Shown: positions 33,953 to 46,641, numbered from the stretch's first letter. The stretch: 64,000 nt of DNA from Harmothoe impar (GCA_947462335.1 OX381709.1:42812933-42876932); one strand, 5' to 3'. Notes: a model not told the origin generated them from the letters alone. Made by a program: numbers and translations.

Positions 33953-36900
33953 TAGGCCGTAGGGTGAGCCACCCTGTTGTGAATTTTCGTTCCCATGAGA
34001 GGGGCAGTACGAAATTTTTGTGGATTTGTGTAGACAATGACCCTACTAATCACCTAAAAAAAGTTCTCCGCTCAAAATCCTGCAGTATTTGCGTAGGTCA
34101 AGGTCAAAGGTTGGGAATTTCCCTCTATAATCCTATATAAAGCCTTTTAACACAAGACCTTGTTATGTGTTGTCTCTGAACAAGCCTAAAAGGTAAGAAG
34201 CTGATCAATAGGTCTTATCTGAATCAGAAAATCATGAGGATTCCAAATATAGCACTCTTAATGGTCACAGTATGGTCAAAATGTCCAAAAAAAATAAGTT
34301 TAAAAATAAAAAATATTGAAAAATATACAGAAATAAAAAAAATCAAACAACAATTAAATTAGCCTCTATTTGAAAACTCATCACCTAAAACTAGTGGATA
34401 CTAAGTCAGAAGCATACTTATCACAAAATAATTAGGTCACATGACCTTGATATCCTTAATTAGGTCAAAGGTCACGAAAACAGTTTTTGCCATATCTCTG
34501 GTTCTTGGAGGGCTTTCTATAAGATTTTAAGTTCTAAATTAGGGTTTCTGGGACAGGGGAATCCATTGGTGTAGGTTTAAACTGCCTGGAATGAAGTGTT
34601 ATGTATGTCAGCCTAAAACAAACAATGTCTATGTCTCAGTTTTGAGCATGTTCCGCAGGACAGAAGATGCAATAGATTCACCCCGATACTGATACAAGTA
34701 ATATTGCATTTAGTTTGTCAGTATACTTCATTGCATTATGTCATTTGATTTGAAAAGTAAAGAATAAAGGTATCAACGTATAGAGTTGGTTTCGCTGACC
34801 ACCACCCCTAACCCTTTTATGTATACAAACATAAGTCACTTCAGTAGCAGTCCATTTAGTGAACGGTCATCTAAGAACAGGTAAGGTATGATGGATTGGG
34901 GTGGAGCGTAAATTGGTTGCAAGAGGAAGTTCCTCATTAAGTCGGATTCCTCACTACCTGACACAATAGTGCTTGCAAAAATCCTTATATATATTTCCCC
35001 TCATGTTAATTAGAATATTGGATAAGTCACTACATCAAGTACATAATCAGCAAGTGATGTAAATGATAGGCCGATATAAATGTCCCCTCCCCCCTCCCTG
35101 GAGCATGACATAATCCAAATGTTAATCCTTTATATTAATTACGTCTGTGAGACTGATACCCTGAAAGAGTTTACTTTAGTAGATACATTTGTAAGTTTTA
35201 TGGGTTATAGGCCAGATGCTGGTTATGTTTTCTCCATTGCAGTTGTTCTTTCATTACCCTATTAGACAAAAGCAACCACAATTATCTATACTGCAGTAGG
35301 TAGACAGGGATAGACAGCAATGCTTTCAGCTGTGGGCCTACCAGACCCATCTTCAGTAATAACTGATCGGTGTCCTATCAGTTGGCAGAACTGGTATTTG
35401 GGGAGAGATTGTGAGTCACCGTGTTGTATTACAATTACAATTGACTTACTGTTATAAGGATATTTAATGGTGGCTGGTATGGTGGGTTCCAGTCAGTAGG
35501 GTATAAGTATGGATACCATGTGCGTACATCACTATGTATTTTACACCCTTTTCCCGGGAGAAAATTTTCCTAAAATGGGAAGAAACCATACCCCTTTTTT
35601 GTAGGAACACCGCCCAAAATAGGCAAATGTGGACCCCTTTTATCGGGATACCCTATATTGCCCTAAATTAGACCCCTTATAGCGGAATAATCCATTATAT
35701 GAGCCAAATTTGGACCCCTTTTAGTGGGATACCACACTAAATTTGGGACAAATTCCCTCAAAATGTACCCTTTTTCATAGGTAATTTAGGACTTATTGGT
35801 TGGTTATTCTTGGTTTAAAAACATACCCCTTTTGCCCCAAAATAGCCTAAAATCCACCCCTATTGCCGGGTCCAGCCTGACCCGGCAGTGGGACCCAAAA
35901 AGGACCCCTTTCCCGGGATTTTGTGTACGCACATAGTCACTATAGACCATAGAGGGCCCCCCGGGGGTATAAGGGCACCTACTCCTTTCATTTTCAGAAT
36001 TCATGTGGTGTGAGGATGTCAGGATTAGGGTTATATAGGCTCTTTTTGGGCTGGTTGCACACAAGTGACAAGCAGAGATAGTAATTTCGAGTCACCTATA
36101 TTGAACATGAACTAAAAAGGGCTAGCCTATGGCATGTTTGAGGTATAGAATGAGAGAAATAAGTATGTAATGTGGCACCAACATCCATCCATCAAAGTCC
36201 ATATTGTTTACATTATCCAAAGAAACATATTGGCCAGCTAAACTGTGTCGTCCATACATTGATACCTCTATTCTTTACCTTTCAAATCAAATGACATAAT
36301 GCAATGAAGTATACTAACCAACTAAATGCAATATTACTTATATCAGTATCCAGGTGATACATTGCATCTTCTGTCTTGCGGAACATGCTCAAAACTGAGA
36401 AATAGACATTGTTTGTTTTAGGCTGACATACATAACACTTCATTCCAGGCAGTTTAAACCTACACCAATGGATTCCCCTGTCCCAGAAACCCTTATTTAG
36501 AACTTAAAATCTTGTAGAAAGCCCTTCAAGAACCAAAGATATGGCAAAAACTGTTTTCGTGACCTTTGACCTAATTAAGGATATCAAGGTCATGTGACCT
36601 AATTATTTTGTGATAAGTATGCTTCTGACTTAGTATCCACTAGTTTTAGGTGATGAGTTTTAAATAGAGGCTAATTTAGTTGTTGTTTAATTTTTTAGTT
36701 TTTTTTGGATTTTTCAATATTTTTTATCTTTAAGCTTAATTTTTTTGGACATTTTGACCATGCTGTGACCATTAAGAATGCTTTATTTGGAATCCCCATG
36801 ATTTTCTGATTCAGATAAGACCTATAAATCAGCTTCTTACCTTTAAGGCTTGTTCAGAGACAACACATAACAAGGTCTTGTGTTAAAAGGCTTTATATAG

Positions 36901-37089
36901 GATTATAGAGGGAAATTCCCGACCTTTGACCTTGACCTACGCAAATACTGCAGGATTTTGAGCGGAGAACTTTTTTTAGGTGATTAGTAGGGTCATTGTC
37001 TACACAAATCCACAAAAATTTCGTACTGCCCCCCTCGTGGGAACGGAAATTTTTTCTAAGCTCTTTAGAGGGCCTCACCCTACGGCCTA
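33953..37089. mobile_element. Long inverted-repeat (foldback) element 2
   Basis: The left arm (about 33953-34790) and right arm (about 36250-37089) are inverted copies. Paired landmarks are AGGCCGTAGGGTGAG (33954/37088), AGGTCAAAGG (34101/36932) and GGTATCAA (34769/36266), sharing a centre near 35520 with a few small indels. Arms of ~0.84 kb and a ~1.45-kb middle give almost the same plan as the element at 12093-14967, although the sequences are unrelated. The middle holds a TIR-bounded tandem array (35517-35935). No transposase-like frame is visible. Confidence 0.85.
35517..35935. mobile_element. Small element with GTGCGTACA ends and internal ~45-bp tandem units
   Basis: ATGTGCGTACA near 35519 and its inverted copy at 35922-35933 flank CCCGGGA blocks on both sides. 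Between them a diverged unit of about 40-50 bp repeats roughly six times, each starting near ACCCCTTTT followed by CGGGATA or a variant. It lies at the exact middle of the long inverted-repeat element, either as a later insertion or as its core. Confidence 0.6.
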
Positions 37090-37157
37090 AGATACCCATC
37101 CACCATTCACCCTATAGCCCGGCCACATACCCCTATCACCTCCACCATTACACTCAG

Positions 37158-37295
37158 ACAGACTCCCTGAGGCAGTTACTGTCAATGTGTGGAGTCTGGA
37201 TCCATGATGTTCTCTCTCTGGGTGCCAGGGACCTGACACTGGTCATCCATAAACTAGCACACTTAGGAGTCAGCTCCCCTAGCTCTCTGTATACT
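37158..37295 (+). CDS. Candidate internal exon, helical segment
   Basis: A strong pyrimidine-rich acceptor (CCCCTATCACCTCCACCATT then ACACTCAG) precedes exactly 46 codons. A weak ACT/GTAATG donor follows, so the exon would be phase 0 at both ends. The peptide begins TDSLRQLLSMCGVWIHDVLS and continues LGARDLTLVIHKLAHLGV. It looks like a pair of amphipathic helices, and the 'RDLxLVxxxLAxLGV' pattern loosely recalls the leucine-rich helical repeats of FASTK-type mitochondrial RNA-binding proteins. That resemblance is from memory and weak. The open frame continues past the donor to 37466, so an exon with a later end is possible. It starts 68 bp beyond the right arm of the long inverted repeat. 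Confidence 0.4.
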
Positions 37296-37464
37296 GTAAT
37301 GGCTTTTCTATCTTACTGTATACGTTTAATCCAGGCGTTCTTCGTTTTTTTAATTGGCAAAGGTAATTCGTTTACTCCCACTGCCTCCTTCATTCCGGGA
37401 AGTCATTTTGGGGAGTCAGGTAGACTTACTGACTATTTTAGTTTTATCAAAGAGCACTTTGGCT

Positions 37465-37724
37465 AGGCCAAAGAGAGGGTGAGTTTTAGAATACCCAACC
37501 CTACATCTAGATTAATAGGACCGACGCTAGAAATGTTTGTTCAATTTTGAATCTTCTTTTAGATTTTAGGCTACTTTCCTTAAAGTCGATTTGATTGTCC
37601 ACGGGTCGAGGCCGTAGTTCGCAAGTCAATTTCTGGGTACTTTTGAGACATCTAGACATAATAATTATTCCTACCCACTTATCCTAGATTTGTAGACCAT
37701 GTGACCTAAAACAGACCTACTTCG
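37465..37724. mobile_element. AGGCC/A-tract MITE, diverged full copy
   Basis: AGGCCAAAGAGAGGGTGAG at the left and GTGACCTAAAACAGACCTAC at the right correspond to the ends of the element at 4237-4549. Interior words such as ACCGACGCTAGAAATGTTTG also match. It is clearly older than the first copy. Confidence 0.65.
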
Positions 37725-39888
37725 TCCCCCACAGATCAAGATCAGAGTGGGTGGTGGACATTGATATAGACATCAGCTTTAGGGCCATTGTGTGGTTCAA
37801 CTATAGATAATCAGATAATATACACATTGTGAAGTTTGGCTCATTCATATAAACTATGTGTCCGCCTCCTATATAGATGTATACTTTAAGGCATGAAGGC
37901 ACGCTCCGCAAACTGTAAAGGACAATTAATATACCACGCTTCCGAGGACACAAAAGGCACAAAATGGATAAACCACAAAGATAAAGTATGTACTTGTGAA
38001 TTCCACATCTTTGTCATCCACGAGACTATAAACAGATTCTGGTGTTGATACAAGCTGAGGGGTATGCCCCTTATAATCGCATTCATTGTCACCTAAAGGG
38101 AACACAAAAGACAGGGCTCTCAGAGCTAGCATTCTATTATAACAATGAGTTCTGGAGAGGCACGTCTTTCATGTTGAGATAAACCTCAATCTTATTTGGC
38201 CTCATGGCTGATGAGTTTATACTACAAGGTTGGCATCTTAAGAAGGCATGCATGGTGTAAATCGTTATATAGACCATGTGTACATCCGTTGGATGGGTTG
38301 TGTTAATAGGGTTGTATAGGCCTACAGAATGATCTATACACAGGGTTTCTGTAAGACAGTTATATGTAGCCCATGTTGACGCCAGGCTTACCCTGCATGT
38401 ATCGTGATTCTATCTTGCATGGGTCTCTTTTAAGTGGAATCACACAAGGTTGGACTCTCTATTGGAGCCCAGCTTACTCTCAAATGGATTTATAATTGTC
38501 TTTCTTATCCTTTCTGTGAAAGTGGCACTCCCTGATAGCACTATGGCTACCTAGATCCTACTGCTGCTAAAGTTCGCAATGTTTTCCCTAATTTCTAATT
38601 CAAATATGTCATAGAAGCTCAACATCAATTATACAATTACTATCAAATGGTATCAGAGCGTTGATGCCGTAAACAGAAATGATTCAAAATCAATAATTGG
38701 TTAAACCTATTACAGCGACTGTTTCCTCATATGACCCTAATATCATTTCTAGGAAAATTTATGGTTTGCTAATGAAATATTGCAATGAGGTGTTATACTT
38801 ACATTTCCAATTAACAGTGTAAATCACGATATCTGGGAAACAATGAATATGCAATATGCCTCTTTTGGGGAAACAGGATGCATTTACTTCCCCTGACAAC
38901 ATGGGGAGTTTTACAATATGTGTGTGGGTTCTGGTGGGGTGGTGGGTTGGGGGGTGAGTATTGTAGCAGAGGAAGACAAAGACTTACGGATGTTGCTGAC
39001 AATGTGTGTATAGGTGCTGATAGTAATAGAACAATAGTGAATGTTTGGATGTACAACCATACACAGCCTACACCGCAGGCACTGCCAACCCTAGTTAAAG
39101 CGGCATTCTCAACCAGTGCATACAGGACATATTTTCTAGTACTGTCATAGCTAACAGGTGAAGAGTGAGTGGTGAGAGTGACGCTTTAATAGCCTAGCTG
39201 TATTACCATACCTTACGGGATCTGCACTTTTTGCATGCATGGTTAGGTGTATTGTTTTCCCTCATCACGTCCTCATTTATTTCCCTTGTGTTATTGATTT
39301 ATTATGCTCCTTCTCCCTTTACAATTGGAAAGTAGTGTTAGTTGATTGAAGCTCAGGTGAATGTTCAAATAGCCTGCATCTGCAGCAGACAGTGCTGTAA
39401 TTGGATATTCTGTGTTTCTTAGTTGTGTCAGGGGGGAAAGAAATGCAATACTTCTGTATCCTTTGGGAATAACAGTAGATACGCTGATAAGAATCCCCCT
39501 ACTGGCAGGGAACATGTGTTAGCAGTAGGCATTGCAATATCTGGTATCAATATACACAATGTTTCCTGTAAGATATCCTACATACTTCTTTTTGTTTTAA
39601 ATAGGCTTGTGTTTTTCTTGGGTCTGTAGGCTATGTTGTTACTATGGAGAGCACGTTGGGAATGTGCATCACTCAACAATTTCCAGACTCAGTTTTCCCT
39701 GACGAGCCAGTCTTGGCTTAGTCTGTAGCTGCACCTGGTAGGTGGGAGAACAGGAGTCAGTGGTAGAGAATTGTGTACACCGGCGGCTTTAGTACAGCTT
39801 TGTGAAAGTTGCCGTCTTGTATTGACAAAGACTAGTCAGGCTGCACAGTGGAAAAGGGGTTGGTCAGCCTGACGAACTTTCTCCAAAA
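37725..39888. other. Non-coding stretch, nothing recognised
   Basis: Mostly AT-rich. No exon with splice borders and no repeat family were seen. Confidence 0.4.
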
Positions 39889-40145
39889 CGACTCACTTTC
39901 CAAGGTCAAGCATGATATTCACGCTGGGTGAGGCGATGATGCTCTCTCCCAGCATTATCAGACTGCAGTAGAGTTTGACCATGCCGGACTCTCCCTCTCC
40001 TTCGAGAGTCTGGTAATGCTGGACTCTTGAAGCTCTTCCATATATCCAAGAGTTCAGCATTGGCAGACTCTCTTGCAATCTGAAAACCATGATCCCGAGA
40101 GAAGAGTCTAGTACGACCTGACATGAGCCTAGCATTAGCTGACCC
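39889..40145. repeat. Diverged inverted/tandem array of AGACTCTC and AATGCTGA units
   Basis: Roughly six units of 35-50 bp in alternating orientation share a GAGTCTGCCAATGCTGAACT-like core, for example CAGCATTATCAGACT, GTCTGGTAATGCTGG, TTCAGCATTGGCAGACTC and CTAGCATTAGCTGACC. An 80-codon minus-strand frame crosses it only because the unit lacks stops. It is not similar to the other families here. Confidence 0.55.
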
Positions 40146-43100
40146 TGCGTCTACATGTTTTACCATGGAAACTGAATTGTTTCGGAGACAGCTCGACGCA
40201 CGGGCTGACCTTCACTTCTTTCTCTGTGAGGGGTTAAAACGTGGAGACTTGTTTACAACCATTTCTGATTATAACAAACTGAATGCTAGTTCCAAGGGGC
40301 ATGTTATAACAACGTTTCACTGAAATAATAGTGTCCTTTTCATGGCACGGGTTAAATTCATAAGAAAATGTATTTAATTCAATAGCTAAGATATATCTAT
40401 ACCTGCATTTATCAAATGTGCCATGCTATATGACAATATGAGAGTGGATTCTTTGACAAAAATATTAGGGGAGGTACCCTTCCTGTTTGGACTGTAACAT
40501 ACAGCTTGGCATGACTCAGGGTCAGGAGTACACGTTCTTAAGTGCTCTAACCCATTCCCACAGCATCATCATCTATAGCAGGAGGACTATCCCTAACACA
40601 TTTCCTCTTGTTTAGCCCCCCCCCCCCCTACTTCCTGTGCCTGGAGGATTATTGTCAGCTGTTATCTACGTAAAGACCCTTAAGGCTCTGGATCTGACTT
40701 CTTGTACTTTATCCACGTCATGCTGAGCAATTTCCTCTTTGATGGCAGTATAAAGAATGCCATATGGCTGCACTGAACAAACTATTATCAACATCTGGGG
40801 TTTCTATGGTAAACTATCCAGCTACCAATGGTAAACATGTATATACCACCAGGAAAGGAGTTTGACAGTGACCATGCAGGTTCCCTAGTCAAAGTTGACA
40901 CTGTAGGCTTACACTACCAAATGTATTTATAAACATTTAACTTACAGTCTCAGTATTGAAATATTGAACACTGTGCATTGCAAAAGCTACCCCCACACTT
41001 GCTGCCGTCATTTCATCCCAGACAGTTAGATAAAAACTACAAGGCAGAAGTGCTTAATCAAGTTACAACATAACAGGTGGAAATCACTCCCCTTTTTGCT
41101 GCCAGCAGAGCCTGCCATGCCAAAAAGGGCGGCTGAGTACAATCTAAATGATGCTGAATGGGCCATCGCCTGCCAGCCTATGTAGTTGCTGGGACGACTA
41201 GTTTTATTGGGTTGGATCTTCCTGGAGCCAAAAGGCTTGGAGAGTTGCTCAATGTGTTCCGCCTGAGTTGCTCTGATGGGCAGGCCACCTGGACGGCCAT
41301 TGGCCAGTAAGAAGAAGCGTCTCGTATCTATGGCAACAACCAGAAGCCAAGTTATCTGGCTGCTTTCCTGAATAGCACTGACGTGCAGGTGGTGTGGGGA
41401 TTGTTAGACTTTGAGCTATGCTCAGTGTACACCAAACAAAGCTCCAGTAGAGGATATAAAAATAGTTTTTTTTTAATATGGACACAGGGAGATATATAGA
41501 CCGTCTATTTTATGTGACTGATTTCAGAGTTGACTAAATGAATTTTAGGTATTGAAATGAAGCCATTTGTCGTTGAGTTGATTGATTTGATTCAGTTTTA
41601 CTCTTGCTGTCATGTTCCCAAACTGATACATGTTATCCTGCTGGTATATATGCTGGTATCTCTCTTCGAGGTGCGTAATATAATTTCAACAAAGATACCA
41701 GTGTTTCTGACTGAAATTATAGTTTGTAACACTCACAAGTATAGAAGCTAAGCCACATATGGTCGTATCTCACAAAATATAGTGAGACAGGACTAGGCCA
41801 GTTGGTGCATTCCCAGGGCAAAAAAACAAAGAGCTATAGGTAATGTTACTTCACATCCTTTCCACAGTGTAAGCGACTGCTCTTAGGTTTTTCCATCGCA
41901 GCTGTTCACTGATAATTCAGTTACATACTCAACACATTAATCTTAATTTGTTCTTTTTACTTAAGCACTTGCCCATACATTAATTAGTGGCATACCTCAG
42001 GATAAATCAGGTCTAGCGGCTGTTCCCATGGCCATTTCTTACGTAGTGAACATTTCTGTTATAACCATAATAATTCTATTACTAAAGGATGAAACTATGG
42101 CGAACTTGACTTTAATTTATTCGCTGGTAACACTAAAGCGTTGGGTCCGAAGTAAAAGTACTGTTGAAATAAATCCACTTTGTTGGAAAGCAATCCTAGG
42201 CAAATAACTTGGAACCCTCTCCCCATATCAGTCACGACTTGCATACACATACCATGCACATGAGATAATACTGATAGTGCTCCCATTAGGCTGATAATTA
42301 ACTACATTATGTACCTGGGATGATCTATAATAGGGATCAAAGATTGGGTACAATCTGGGGATCCAACAGGTCCACCTCACACGTGCTAGCCACTGATAGC
42401 AGATCATGGCCTGGATCTGTGGGGTACCTGGATTATTACTAACAAGGACAAAGGAGCTCTTAGCAAATCTGATCACTAATCTGGATATCCAGACAATCTT
42501 TGATCTTTAATCTACACCCAGGCACACTAGACTCACAAATCCTTCAGGCTTTGATACTAGGGATCATGTAACGTGTTATGGCAATACTTCATGATAGTTA
42601 AATAAATGATTTGTACATATAGGCTCTAGTGCATTATTCACTGTTCATCTCAGATACGTCTGTATATTAGCCTACATTGGGAATACATATCACAGATTTC
42701 CACTAGAGCAACAAATCAATTATTTATCGATAACGCATCACAATTACAACTGAGTGTACACCAGGGAGTCAGCACACTTCACACCTGAGGGGAGTCTATA
42801 ATAGTAATACATCTCTATTGATTCATTGCTGATTATCGATTGGAACACCTGAATTATCTGTTTTCGGTGCAGGCCGTTCAATAACCAGGCCAGTAGGGAA
42901 TACACTTCTATTCCACTAGTTACATATACTACAACTTCATAGGACTATATTCATCAATTCAGATTTGTGGGGATTCAACAAATTGAAATCCTATTAAGAC
43001 GATCTGAATGATCATTGATGAAGGTTACGATATGTTTGACTAAGGACCGTGGGCATCATTGGCTACAAATGGGACATCAGTTGAGAAGTGCGTAAAAATA

Positions 43101-44146
43101 TTTTTTTGACAGTGATATTAAACTAGATGTATATGTTCTGTCTATACGCTCTATTCAAGTATATAATAGTAATGCTCTGGGTATCAGAGATTAGGAGATA
43201 ACAGTTTAAACATTGAACTTGTATATAGGCTACTTCAGGGTATGTCTTGTGGTGTGGCTACTTATAATCAAAATCAATTTAAATATTTATAAAAAGGAAA
43301 AAGAAAAAAAGAGAGCAACTACCTATAAGCCTAGATTAAATATTACTACCCTGGATATTAAACTATAAATAATCATGAACTCTTATCTTATCTTTTATCA
43401 GCTTGGACCCCAGGGTAAATATTTCAGAGGATTCACACAATGCGTTATCTATATTACACTGAAATATAAACACTATTTTCAACTCCCACTTCCATCAATC
43501 ATGAACCTTGTTTTCACTATTGGGCTTCCATTCTCGTCTCATGATTAGACGCTGAATTGATGGAACTGCTGATAAATTGGCTAGAAACATGACACAGCAT
43601 GTTTACTTTAATCATCCCAGTGCTTTGTAATGACAAAGGCGCCAGTGTTGCCAGCCAAACTGCCTTTCTTTTTACCTACCCACCTACTAAACAGGCCTAT
43701 CATTGACATTGTATGGTTTCCTTTTTATATGCTAATTGGTACTGACGCTGGACAAAATGGATATGCTGGCACTTTGCCTACTATATATTTTTAAATGTAC
43801 TATAGCTAACTATTATGATAGAAAATCTCACTATTAGCTACATGTAGGTAATACTGTGTAGAGTCACTCAAGCCAAAAGCGGGCAGAAGTCAATGCCAGC
43901 TGGGAGACATAGATGCATACACTATTAGTAGTTTAGCGATTCTGAATGGGAACAACGTTGAGTGGATCCCGACCTACCATTGGTTTTTCCCACACTTATG
44001 GTAGTCAGTATTAGGGTGAGGGGACAGAGGTAAATAGTAGGGAGGGTAGCTGTGCCCCATAATAGTGGGGGTGGTATAAGTGATGATGTGTGGTGCTCAG
44101 GGTCAGCAGGTCGTGATCTGTGGATGCTCACCCTGTGTGGGACACT
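40146..44146. other. Long AT-rich non-coding stretch
   Basis: A C run lies near 40617. I see no exon, repeat family or structured RNA in these 4 kb; it is the quietest part of the window. Confidence 0.4.
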
Positions 44147-44178
44147 GAGCTGCTCAGTGGCGGCATGGTGAGCTGCTC
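44147..44178. promoter_or_regulatory. Paired TGAGCTGCTCA sites
   Basis: GAGCTGCTC at 44147-44155 and 44170-44178, 23 bp apart. Both are extended to the full 11-bp dyad TGAGCTGCTCA. The spacer is unrelated to other pairs. Confidence 0.4.
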
Positions 44179-44504
44179 ACCATAGGGCGACATGTCACAC
44201 CCACCCTTCACATGATAATGTACATTATGGGTGGGATATCACCACAACAGGCTGTCTAGTCAGTGTACACCCATGTTATAGGTCAGGGGCTCTAACAGGC
44301 ACCATGATGGCCCTATGGTGGCGCCATGGGCACTGAGTATAGGATCAAGTAGTGTTTATCTTTTCACGCAATATAGTTTGTACCCAGATGTAGTCATGAT
44401 GGGAGCCGAGATATTGGTCATACATGTAAAACCATTACAGCTGGGTCAAAATATATGGCTTTATAGTAACGCGCGGTGGTGCTTTCTTTTAGGAGACCTT
44501 TTTG

Positions 44505-44541
44505 CCCCCCCCCCTGTTGTTAGAAAAGGACTACTCCCTTA
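44505..44541. mobile_element. AACAGGGGGGG foldback, lone arm
   Basis: CCCCCCCCCTGTTGTTAGAA then GGACTACTCCCTTA matches the right arm of the element at 3669-3846. No opposite arm was found nearby, so it is a fragment. Confidence 0.5.
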
Positions 44542-44857
44542 ACCAAGAAAGGATCATATGGTTGGCATGCACAGCAGCAACAAGTAGGCTCCATTATCCC
44601 CTGGCTGATGGAGAGCAGCATGAGATGAAGCGTATTCCTCCAGCACTGAAGGTCATCGGATAAAGGGAGATGGGTGTCCAGGTGACAAAGGCAAGATGAG
44701 GGCACACTACAAGGGGTAGGATTACCTCTACAGGGCTTAATGATCCGGGACAGGCTCCAGGGCTAATTGACACATCTAAGTGATGGAGCAGCCGCCATCA
44801 GGGCCCGGCAACAAGAGAAGAGGCAAAAAGGCAATTGATCCCACGGCCTAATCAAGG

Positions 44858-45110
44858 TTAACCCTTTAAGGGCCACATATTGCTTTTATATCCTTTGGCG
44901 ATATGATGCCAGAATACAGCTCTGGCGTGTTTACTCACCAAGCCTGTATTCATGCATCATGTTGAAGCTTCAGGGGAGTGCATCAACACTGTATGATCGG
45001 CATGATGCTAGAAGGCAGCCCTGGCGAGTAACTTTCAAGAACTGCATTGATGCATCATGAAGACCAATGAATAATGCATTAAAGCACTATGCGGTCTGTC
45101 AAGGACTATA
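44858..45110. mobile_element. piggyBac-type MITE, copy 10
   Basis: TTAACCCTTTAAGGGCC at the left is perfect. The right end is decayed (TGCGGTCTGTCAAGGACTAT). Interior blocks AGCTCTGGCG, ATCGGCATGATGC and GCAGCCCTGGCGAGTAACT are present. Confidence 0.8.
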
Positions 45111-45261
45111 GGTATACGGGGTATATACAGCGTGTATCCTGAATGTCGTCTGCGTATTTCAGATCGTGTACAAGCTTCAAGGGCACAAATAGGCTGGTGC
45201 TTGACACTTTGTAAGGTGCCATGGGGGACTCACATATAACGCACAGAAGGTCATACACACA

Positions 45262-45360
45262 CAGAAAAGTCAGAGTCGTTGTCGCTAAAACTACCCTCAC
45301 CTGAGGGTCAGGCACTCTCAGGTGAGGGTAGTTTTAGCGACAATGACTCTGACTTTTCTG
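45262..45360. ncRNA. Near-perfect 44-bp-stem hairpin
   Basis: Arms 45262-45305 and 45317-45360 are inverted copies with a single mismatch, which would be a G-U wobble in RNA. They are joined by an 11-nt loop (GGTCAGGCACT). The length and near-perfection fit a miRNA- or hairpin-siRNA-like precursor, but also a very recent foldback insertion. A related hairpin at 61819-61901 shares the outer CAGAAAAGT and the loop TCAGGCACT, so this is a family. No promoter was recognised. I type it as RNA only tentatively. Confidence 0.35.
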
Positions 45361-46641
45361 AGGGTGTAGGCCGAAGTTATTTTAAATGGCATAAGAAGGA
45401 AGAAATATTGTAGAATACCTCCTAGTTCTATCCCTTGATAAAGTTCTACTTCAACCATTAAGCACCCTACTTAAATCATCCTAAAGTGGTTGTGAGCTAA
45501 ACAGGCATCCTGCCAGGAGTGGCTTTCATAGAGATATTATTCTCCTACCTTACCAACCTCTAACATTAAACATGCCATACATAGCGTGACCAGATGACGT
45601 GAACTTGGCAGGCAAAAACCATTGGGAGTACGCCGCAACTTACTTCATTCCAAACACCTCTATTCCCACAAAGTTGACCTCTACCAAGAGGTCACGTGAT
45701 CAAGGCTTAACCTATGACCCTTAGTCACGTGACAGCTGTATCATGTTGGTCACGACAGAGCGGCATCAAACAGTTGGTCAGTGTTGCCAATGTTTACATG
45801 TGGGACCCTGATCGTGGCAGCCCCTATAGTACACATACATATATAAACCCAGAGCCGGAGGGGCAATATTATAGCCTATACAGCCCGACAGAAAAAAAAG
45901 TATTTAGTCTGACTGCTTTTAACTGCACTGATGTCTGAATCAAAGAAAAAACAGGTTGGCATAAAAAGGGAGATGTTATTGTTTATACTTGTCATGGGGA
46001 AGGGGTCTATGAGATGTTTTGTTTTTATGTGTGGAGGCCTGTGTCAAACAGATCCCATGACCTTGGATGACCCCCGTGTGGGGTAGGTGATGGGTCATCA
46101 AGATGGTCTGTGTGCACCTTTGTTGTCTTAATAAAGAACTGACAGTCGTCCTCCTCTTGTACCATCAATGTATGGGGACTGAGGATGAGGGGGAGTTGGG
46201 GGTGGGGGAGATCACCTTCGTGTTTCATCTGTTCTTGAAGTTGTTCTGTCCTTCAATTTTGATTAGAATACAGAGGGAGATGGCTGAATATGGTACACAA
46301 ACATCCATTTAAATTGATTGGACTTGTCACGATTATCAACCCCCGCCCCCACTAGACCGATCACCATATGAGCAGATAAAACTGGCTGCACCTCTAAACT
46401 TGCTCCAGATACAAAGGCAATATGTAAATTAGCCGCATGATATAGCAGCTCTATTGAAAGGGTGAATCCCCCTGAGGCACTATGAAGATCAGGAATGTGA
46501 TCAGAACAATCTTCATCTTTTACCATTCTCTCTATGAACAATTAAACACCCATCGCCCAGCGCTCTGATGGATGGCTTACACCCTGGCATGAATACTGTT
46601 ACAAAGGCTGGCGCTGATTCTGATACTCACAAACAATATTA
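45361..46641. other. Non-coding stretch
   Basis: Open frames on both strands at 46025-46312 mirror each other and lack splice support. Nothing was recognised. Confidence 0.35.

Noticed and set aside
36996..37157. N-terminal part of a 156-codon open frame
   Set aside because: It lies in the right arm of the long inverted repeat; only the part after the acceptor at 37157 is kept as a candidate exon.
45117..45243. Minus-strand reading with LKYADDI, like a reverse transcriptase active site
   Set aside because: Only the YADD word fits. The preceding residues lack the usual hydrophobic strand and no other RT block lies nearby, so it is probably chance.
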